Source: Epiperipatus broadwayi (Eukaryota > Onychophora > Udeonychophora > Euonychophora > Peripatidae). From it: a DNA stretch of 64,000 bases. The position numbers were made by a program, and so were the translations under genes. Shown in pieces: positions 56,349 to 64,000 of this stretch. How positions within the stretch are numbered: the stretch's first letter is position 1; each line of letters opens with the position of its first letter. The notes below the pieces were generated by a model. It saw only the letters and a list, made by a program, of their open reading frames with translations. It searched no databases and was not told the origin of the DNA. The DNA lies in the NCBI GenBank assembly GCA_028023455.1, contig JAQFVV010012511.1, forward strand, positions 1,366,001 through 1,430,000. Reading direction: 5' to 3'.

Positions 56349-57505
56349 TCTTATTCTACCTTAATCTTTATATAATATAGATTTTAAAATAAATAAAAAA
56401 TTATTAATAGCAGTTAGATAAAGATTATTTCAAAATGTAAAATGTATATTTTGTTTTAAATAGAGTTGCAATGGCATTAAGATTTTTTTCTAATTCATCA
56501 TATTTTGAAAAATAGATAGTAACTTTTTGAACAATATCCTATAAATAAATATTAAAAAAATGAAATCTCTATCAATTACTACCTCAAATTGTAGCTTATG
56601 TTTATATACTTGCACACACTAAGAACAAATTCTCCATAAGAGCAACGCTCTAATTTTTTTTTCACTCTAAGTTTTTAAGGATGAATAAAAAGTTAAGTAT
56701 AAACAATTGGATGGTTAATTGCTCTATAGGTTATATGACATTTGAAAGCAAGTAAAGATTGAGTTTTGATCCAGAAATCTTTATTTTTTCGAACTGATGT
56801 GTTAAACCGAACATGCATCTTAACACAAGAGTATGTATTGATTGCTTTGTTTTAAAACTATCCTTCTATCTTATATAAATATATAAATGAATATATATAT
56901 ATATATCAGTTCTCTCAATAGATACTGGTACTATTTAGCCTCAATATATATAATTAACAGTAACTAAAATTTGAAACTGCGAGTACTTAGTAATTAAGAT
57001 AATTAATGCGAAGAAATGACAATTTTAAAAGTATTTAGTCGCTTGTCATATTTGCAATTAAATGAAAACCACATACTTAATTAACTTTAATAAACACAGA
57101 AATTGAAACTTAATTTGAATCTAATATGTATATCTATGTAATACTTTACATTATGTTTTTTTATATACATGCTGACATATGGAAAGATATGTACATATAA
57201 CAAGTATATTAACTAAAGTTGCGAATGATTAAACATTTTAACAAAACAATCAACAGCCGATTTGTAATTATCTGCGATAGTTTTTATATGTGAACTAACA
57301 TAGTTGTCCTACAAGAAGTAGTACACTTTCAGTTGTGAAAACAATATCTGCATTTTTTTCTTCATTTTATGACAAACTCTTAAATAATTAGATAGGAAAT
57401 TATGAAACAAGCAAAAATAAACAATATTTAAAAAAGTTAACTTGAAATATTACTTTATATATATATATCAAACTTAAAAACAGTTACAATAATTAAATTA
57501 GATTT
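56349..57505. other. AT-rich spacer; weak tRNA-like relic near 56705
   Basis: GGATGGTTAATTGCTC with GAGTTTTGATCCAG about 50 bp later (56708-56775) looks like a diverged A-box/B-box pair. No other feature. Confidence 0.3.
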
Positions 57506-57510
57506 TTTTT

Positions 57511-57630
57511 TCAAAGTATATTTACATAAAATTTAACTGGGTTTGATAACTATATAAAAAGATGGCCTTATCAAAGTATATTTACATAAAATTTAACTGA
57601 GTTTGATAACTATATAAAAAGATGGCCTTA
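57511..57630. repeat. 60-bp perfect-phase tandem duplication
   Basis: Units 57511-57570 and 57571-57630 differ at a single base, so the duplication is very recent compared with the surrounding decay. Confidence 0.95.
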
Positions 57631-59140
57631 ACAATATAAAGAATTTTTACATGAAGAAACGTGAATGCAGAATGAAATTATCCCAAGTTCTTGATTTGAA
57701 GAAAATGATTTTAAAATTAATATTTGCAACACAGACACTCATTGAAATTTTCCAATTTTAATACAAATATAAGATTATATATAGAGTGCTAAGTATAAGA
57801 ATCTCTTAAATTGTATTTATACGGAATATGGTAGTTAATGGTTGAAATTTTGTTAATAATAAACTGGTCATGGAGAATCCAGAACACTTATTAATTATAA
57901 AGCAAACATTTCTAAAGTAAAAAAAAAAAGTGGGAGAAGCAATATAAAGAACAATATTAAAATATTATCATGTCATGGAAGAATGGATTTATTTTGACTT
58001 CAATACATCTCCAAAACTTTTCATAAGTGTATTTTTATGTAAATATTTTATAAAAGATAGAATATAGTATTATTGTTGAACTATTATTTTGTGTTAGAAA
58101 TATAAATAAAAAATTGACATACTAAAATACATAATATGTAAAAAAATAAAATTTTGGTCATATAATTAGAGAATAAATCCAAGTTATTTTTAAAGATATA
58201 TCTGGAGAAATTATTTTATAGAGAAATAAATAACTTTAGAACCAGATGTTGAAGTTTTAAATTATGATAAATTAATGTAACTATAATCACCATTAATAGA
58301 AAAAATACATATGTGTATATACTATTTATAAAATTAAAATCACTGTAACTGTTAAGCATATATTTATGGTACATCTCTGGTGCGGAGAAAGTTTAGTATT
58401 GGTAATAAATTCTTAGATAAGACCAAGTCAGATTTTGTTTAGAATAATCAAATAAAAATGCCTTGACATAAAAACCTTCTCTGAGAAAAGTAAATGGATC
58501 TTTATTGTATTAATAAAAGTGATTACAAAAGTTTACAAATAAACATACCAACAAATAAACACAGATTCTAATTTAAATAAAAACATTTTAAAAAATGGAT
58601 TAATTATTATATATTGGTTAATTGTAGACACAATCAAGGGATTTGTGCCTTGAAAAAGAAACAAGCAAAAAAGAATTATAAGATTTGTTAGTAGTTATTG
58701 CAATGTTCCAATAGCCAAATCAGCTAATATTTTTTTTTGTCAGTTGTTTACCTAACTTCTGTCCTAGAGAAATTGAGGAGAAATTAATATTATAAAAGGT
58801 ACAATATTAAATTTTAAAAATATAAACTAAAATATTAATGGGGATAAGGATTTAAATGTACTATCATCTGGCTATATCTAATTATTCAATCTTGCTATAA
58901 ATTTCATAAGAATAAATAATTTGTTTTGATGTAAAGGCATTGTTATAACTTGTCATTATAAAAGTAATATTAAAAAAAATTATAATAGTTAGCTTGTAAT
59001 TATAAATATGCGACTTTTTGGCGCACAACTCAATTTGTTAAAGATTCAGAATTATAAATTTGTCAGAAAATGCCCAGCTTGTTGTTTATATGTATATATT
59101 TATTCAGAATTAATGACCATATAAGTAAAATAACTTTTGA
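57631..59140. other. AT-rich spacer, nothing recognised
   Basis: No coding motif or repeat boundary recognised. Confidence 0.45.
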
Positions 59141-59141
59141 T

Positions 59142-61615
59142 TGTTGCAGGCTGAAGGTATCTCCAACTTTAATCCATTTTTTTCTGTCTCTAACCTCTCT
59201 TCTCCATATCATCCTAACACACTTGCTTATTTCATCCATCCATATTACATCTGGTCTTTTACTAGACTTTTTATAATCTCTTGGAATTCAATTTAAGATT
59301 TCAATTGTCCATCTATTATCATCTCTTTCAACAGTATGTCATGTTTAGCTTCACTTTAGTCTTGTAATTCTTTTAATGATGCCAATAATTTGCACCTATT
59401 TGTTATCTCATCCATTGATTCCTTCTTGTTACTCCTAAAATATATCTCTTCATACTTCATTGAGTGATCTAAAATCTTTACAGCTTCTCTATTAAGTGTC
59501 CAAGTCTCAGATCCATAAGTAGAAACTTGTAAAACTCATTTATTAAAAACTTTCTTTTTCAAACACAATACATCAACTAAGTTTAATTCTATGATTAATT
59601 TTATCCATTATGTATTCATCTGTATCAATAATCTGACCAAGATATTAGTAAATGTTAACTTCCTCTAATTCATCATTATCCAATCTTTTTTTTTTTTTTG
59701 GAGAAAATCCATTGAACATTACTTCAATTTTTTAGCATTTAGCTTTAGTCCTATTTTTGCAACATTTCCCGAGGCTCATCATCTGCAAAATATAGATGAC
59801 TTAATTAATGTTCATTTACTTTTACCACCTTAACCTTCCATTTTAATCTACAAAACACTTTTTTCAAACTGCTGTAAAAAGTTTTAAGATATGCAGTCAC
59901 TTTGTCACATACTCTTCTCAATCCCAATCTTCCTAGTATATCTGTGTAATCTAAATTATGTCATTTTGATAAATATTCTTTAAAATATGATGATATCTTA
60001 TTTTTATGGTCCAATGCTTTAAATACTGAAGAAATGCTTATGGAATCAAATGATTTTTCATAATTTACAAATCAAGACATAATGGCAATTTATATTTATT
60101 GGTCCTTTCTATAACTTCCCTCAATATATGGATGTAATGCACTGTGCTAAATCTACTTTGGAATTTTGATTGGTTTTTTTTTTAATTGGTGGAAATCCAA
60201 AGTTTGATATAGATGAATTTGTGATTACCTTGATAAATTTTATATAGAGTTCTTATAATATTCTTATCACTTTTTTTAGATATTAATTTTAGTACTACAT
60301 TCTTCAATCATCAGATATATATGTGCTGATATTTGGTGTTTAACTTTTCCAATAATTTTTTACTTCTTTACCAGCTTCTTTTAAAATCCTGGGCATTTTT
60401 ATTGTTATATAATTCTCAATAGAACTTTTTCATATAATTCATGATATCATCTCTCTTTTTATTAATAGTTCCATATTTTCTTCATATTGCAAAAATAAGT
60501 TTCCTACTAATACCAAGATGTTGTTTTACACTTTTGATACTTTTATTCCCTCTATAGCTTTCTCTTTCCTTGCTAGTACACATTTATATTTTCTTATATC
60601 ATTATTAACTGTTTTTTGTATCATTTCACAAAATTACTGATATTCACTTTTTTTTCATGGATCATTTATATATATTTTCTCATATTCTTTTCTTTTCCAT
60701 AAATTGTACTGTCCAGTATACGTTTCACTGGTCAATTGCTGCTTTTTTGTAGCCACTATCTTTGTTGCAGTTTTTGATATATGTCTCATTTATCTTCATG
60801 TTAATTTTGTTCAAATGGGAAACATCTTTAAAATTTGTTAATATTTTTAAATGAGTTACAACTTCTAATTTAAATTAATTGGAATGTTTCTGAAGGTTAG
60901 GAATTTAATAATTTTTGTCTTTTAGTCTTATCTTATAGCTTACTTATGAATGCTCACTTCCTGTGTTGAATTTATTAAAAATATTACAATCTTGAAATAC
61001 ATATTTTCTGTTAATCAAAATATAATCCAATTCTGCTGTATCTTATTTTGGATGTTTCTATGTCAGCATTTTTTTAAAGATATAATTTATAATATAAAGT
61101 TGTTGTTTTTTTTAGTGAATTTTACAAGTCTAAATCCTCTATTATTTCTATTACTATAATTAAATTTATTCAGAGCACATTTTTCTTTCAATCATTTACC
61201 AATTCTAGCATTAAAATCTCCCATGTCAATTTTAAAATGTTATTTGATCTGATTGAAAGCCTTTTGTATATCAATATAAAGATCCTTTATTTTTTTACCA
61301 CAATGAGAAGTATAAACATGAATGATCCGCATTTGATATCTTCCATTAAATTGACTAACTAATCTTGCCACTCTGGCTCATAACCATTAATCTTCCACTT
61401 TTTTTATTTATATAGAATCATATTCTACTAGTGCTTCCAATATTTATGTTTTTGTAATATAGTACATCTTCTAGACAAAATTCAATGATATCTCATTTCA
61501 GTTCTTTTAATTTTTTTAAAATGATCTGCAGTTGTAAGTATCTAAATAAAATATCATTATCAAATGGCAGCCTTGGTCCACAATTAGGGATTCTTAGGAT
61601 TTTTCACCTTTGGAC
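59142..61615 (-). mobile_element. RTE-clade LINE, decayed copy 3
   Basis: Collinear with the intact copy (14.52-17.40 kb) over nearly its whole length, from the 3' coding end (gaaggtatctccaactttaat) to the 5' leader (caaatggcagcc near 61562). There are many small deletions, stops and frameshifts in both the RT and endonuclease regions. The endonuclease equivalents of CxExR, GDFNARIG and SDHQLV are recognisable but broken. The GAT-repeat tail is lost. Confidence 0.88.
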
Positions 61616-62325
61616 CCAGCTGCTTCCTTGGTTGATGACTTTACAGTCTCCTGGAAGTAAAGGCCATAATTTACTTTTGCCTGTCATGACTATAAATATC
61701 TATTTTTTAAAAAAGTTCATTCCCATACCCATTCTTTCTATCTTCAAGAAAACTCAATTGATGTTTTAATTATGAGCTATTGGCTAACTGAAAGGAGAGA
61801 TCATAGTGTTTTTCAATCTTAAAGTTACCATGCTGATTAATGCACATTGGTGAGCAGCCCATTCATGTTTGTATACTACATGAATAATCATTACCATATT
61901 TACAAGTCCATATGGAGTGGATATTAGAAATTTGCTTTGCTCTACTCCTTTAAGACTTCATAGTGGAATCAAAGAGTTTTCTTTCGATTAATCATAAACT
62001 CTTTTCTACAATCTTTCAGAATCATATGTGTATATCCTATATCACTATTATATATTATATTGTCTGTGGAAGCTTCATTTACATCATGTATTGGAATGAG
62101 TAAAATATGGACTGTCATACAAATAATGTTGTATATGTATAATTAACTTATATGCAGTTTTGCTTATAGGTATGTACAACGTGTTATTTTCCATTCTGAT
62201 TTTTTGAATATAAAATCTTAATTAAACTATTCATAATTCAAATTCAGCACATATTTTAGCTACATTAAATTTTATATATTAAGATCACTCAATAAATAAA
62301 AATTTACTTTAATACCGACATATCA
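61616..62325. other. Spacer; possible extra LINE leader
   Basis: The first 100-150 bp may be further 5' leader of the LINE. The rest is AT-rich with no recognisable feature. Confidence 0.35.
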
Positions 62326-62329
62326 GTTG

Positions 62330-62510
62330 ATTCTTTCAGCTTCCATAACAGCATTGGTTTTAGCAGTGAAATCTAAACTCTCTTTGATAAAGGCAAAGTT
62401 AGAAACAAGTTTGGAGGTCAGAATTAAATTGCTCTACCATCTGGTAGCCACTGATTTCTCAAGCTTGCACTACTACATGGTGTTAAAGTAGAAGTAGGAG
62501 AACTGTTCTT
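62330..62510 (+). repeat. Diverged relative of family A (family D copy 2)
   Basis: Contains TTGATAA, an A-rich stem II relic, GAAAC and AAGTTTGGAG in the order of a hammerhead at 62378-62422, and the same 3' end as 50995-51300 (agaactgttct). Core bases are lost. Confidence 0.4.
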
Positions 62511-63105
62511 TTTTTTTTTTTTTAACTTTTATTAAATATCTCTATATTCTGTACTTTATTTATCTGATAAAAATATTTATTGAGTAAACAAAATATTTTC
62601 TTTATAATGAAAAAAATCTTTTTCCCTAATTGGCAAAAATAAAAAAATGAGACATATATTATTAACAAATTTAATAATCTATATTAGTATTAATAACAAA
62701 TGAATTATTAAAGCAAAAAAAAATCAATAAAAATTTCTATATTTTTCTTATTTATATCTGTTAACCATTGTATACAATATTAATATGTAATTACATAATT
62801 AAAATGGTTATTTCTTATTTTTTAATATGAACAATTTTAAATTTATAATGGGTCACTTTTGGAGAAAAAAAAAATCATTTTTTTCTTAAATAATAAAGAG
62901 TTGATATTTAACAAAAGCTTTCACTCTCAGTAGAAAAATTAATACATCAACTCCTATATACATAATTGTAATTTAAGATCATTTATTTCATATTTATGGG
63001 ATCCTATATATTTTAAACTCTTTACATTAGTCAGTACATTATCATATAGCTTTTTTATATTTGGTAATCGGCAGGTTTGAAGACTACCATTGTTTATCTC
63101 ATGTC
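62511..63105. other. AT-rich spacer, nothing recognised
   Basis: Poly-T and AT runs only. Confidence 0.45.
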
Positions 63106-63306
63106 TGTCTTACAACGCTATGCATTATTGGGAGATTCCATTAATTCAAACACCACTAATTCAAAAATTTGTATTATTTGGATAATATTACAAAATATTT
63201 ATTTTTTTGATTTGTTGTTTTAATTATTGCTATACAAAATTTGTATTGTGATATACATATATGCATATTCTATATTTTAAAATCATTTAGGTAGTCACGT
63301 ATTTAT

Positions 63307-63532
63307 CTTGCTATGACGTCATGATGGTCAACATTGTTTCTATGCGCTGAATTTTATAATTGAGCATGTATTAGCCTGTCCTTCAGACAGACAAAAACGT
63401 TGGAGGCCCCCCACCCATTCCAGCGCTATGCACTGACTTTTCTCATTTTCAGTCAAAAAATGAGACACATTGTAAACATAAAATTCAGCGTGTAGAAACA
63501 ATGTTGACTGTCATGACGTCATATCAAGATAT
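63307..63532. repeat. Foldback repeat with TGACGTCA in both arms
   Basis: About 55-bp arms (63307-63362 and 63478-63532) are inverted complements (atcttg...tgacgtcatga...ttctatgcgctgaatttta) around a 115-bp GC-richer loop. It looks like a MITE. Outer sequences near 63130 and 63710 vaguely resemble pogo-type ends but no target duplication is clear. Confidence 0.7.
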
Positions 63533-64000
63533 TAATAAAATAAATTTAAATAGTTTACAAAAGGTATTTCAATATGTACAAACTATAGATAGTAAGAGTA
63601 ATTTAATTTCCATCAGAGTTTGAGTTTATAATATAGAGAAAAAAATTATTGTTGAAATCCCAAAAATTCACAAATCCAAAAAATCTCTATAAATCGGGGA
63701 CTTCAGTTCAGTGGTAGCATATATGAATTTTAAATCAGCACTACTTTATTTCAAATATTTTTCTCTTCTTTTATAATATCTTTTTTTTTCTCTCCACTAT
63801 TTATCATTTATTGCTGACTTGTGGTTGTTTGTTTCAAGTTTTTAGTTTCAGTCAATACTAATGTTAAAAAAAAAAGTTAAAGTAAAAGTAAATAAAAAAT
63901 CCAAATAATGTACTTGTACTTTTAGAATTTCAGAAGTGTATCCTGTTGAATCGGGAGGGGAGAGGCTAACTAATCTCTATGATATAATAATATAATGAAA

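Overview
This is a very AT-rich stretch of a metazoan nuclear genome, most likely an aquatic invertebrate. The evidence is the content: several non-LTR retrotransposon lineages, Penelope-like elements (PLEs) with GIY-YIG domains, a hAT transposon, tRNA-derived SINEs and an interstitial TTAGGG-type telomeric tract. I cannot name the species. No host gene can be called with confidence. The window reads as intergenic or long-intron DNA filled with nested, mostly dead mobile elements. A few splice-flanked open segments (19.67, 38.86 and 55.98 kb) are only candidates for host exons.

Layout: 1-680 is a decayed CR1/Jockey-like LINE running off the left edge. 1.53-2.02 kb is ribozyme element A1. 2.59-5.79 kb is a dead hAT/DUF4371 transposon. 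6.24-9.28 kb is a decayed RTE LINE, split at 8.15-9.24 kb by a foldback GIY-YIG element that itself carries a 77-bp tRNA-like insertion. 9.95-10.6 kb is another CR1/Jockey fragment. 11.0 kb is telomere-like repeat beside an unknown ORF. 14.52-17.40 kb is a nearly full-length RTE LINE. 18.8-19.5 kb is a degenerate tandem repeat. 20.1-20.5 kb holds a MITE and a small SINE. 21.9-23.4 kb is a ribozyme tandem array (E). 23.7-25.8 kb is PLE family C. 26.87-27.98 kb is element A2. 29.86-31.84 kb is a PLE family B foldback. 39.14-42.45 kb is another PLE B foldback, interrupted by a LINE fragment. 42.95-46.2 kb is a third PLE B copy, split by element A3. 48.4 and 54.7-55.3 kb are ribozyme family F. 53.5-54.55 kb is element A4. 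59.1-61.6 kb is a third RTE copy. 63.3 kb is a foldback repeat.

The main discovery is a set of type I hammerhead self-cleaving ribozyme motifs. I recognise them by the CUGANGA and GAAA cores plus compensatory stems I, II and III. They occur in at least three sequence-unrelated dispersed families (A, E, F), with decayed relatives in PLE C and elsewhere. In A, E, F and C, stem III is formed by a self-complementary word (ACTAGT, ATCATGAT, ATACGTAT, ACCATGGT). The host elements are arranged head to head with both outer ends being element 3' ends. The A-family insertions have 11-13 bp target-site duplications. This fits PLE- or retrozyme-like circular or multimeric RNAs mobilised by PLE reverse transcriptase, whose decayed genes lie in the same window.
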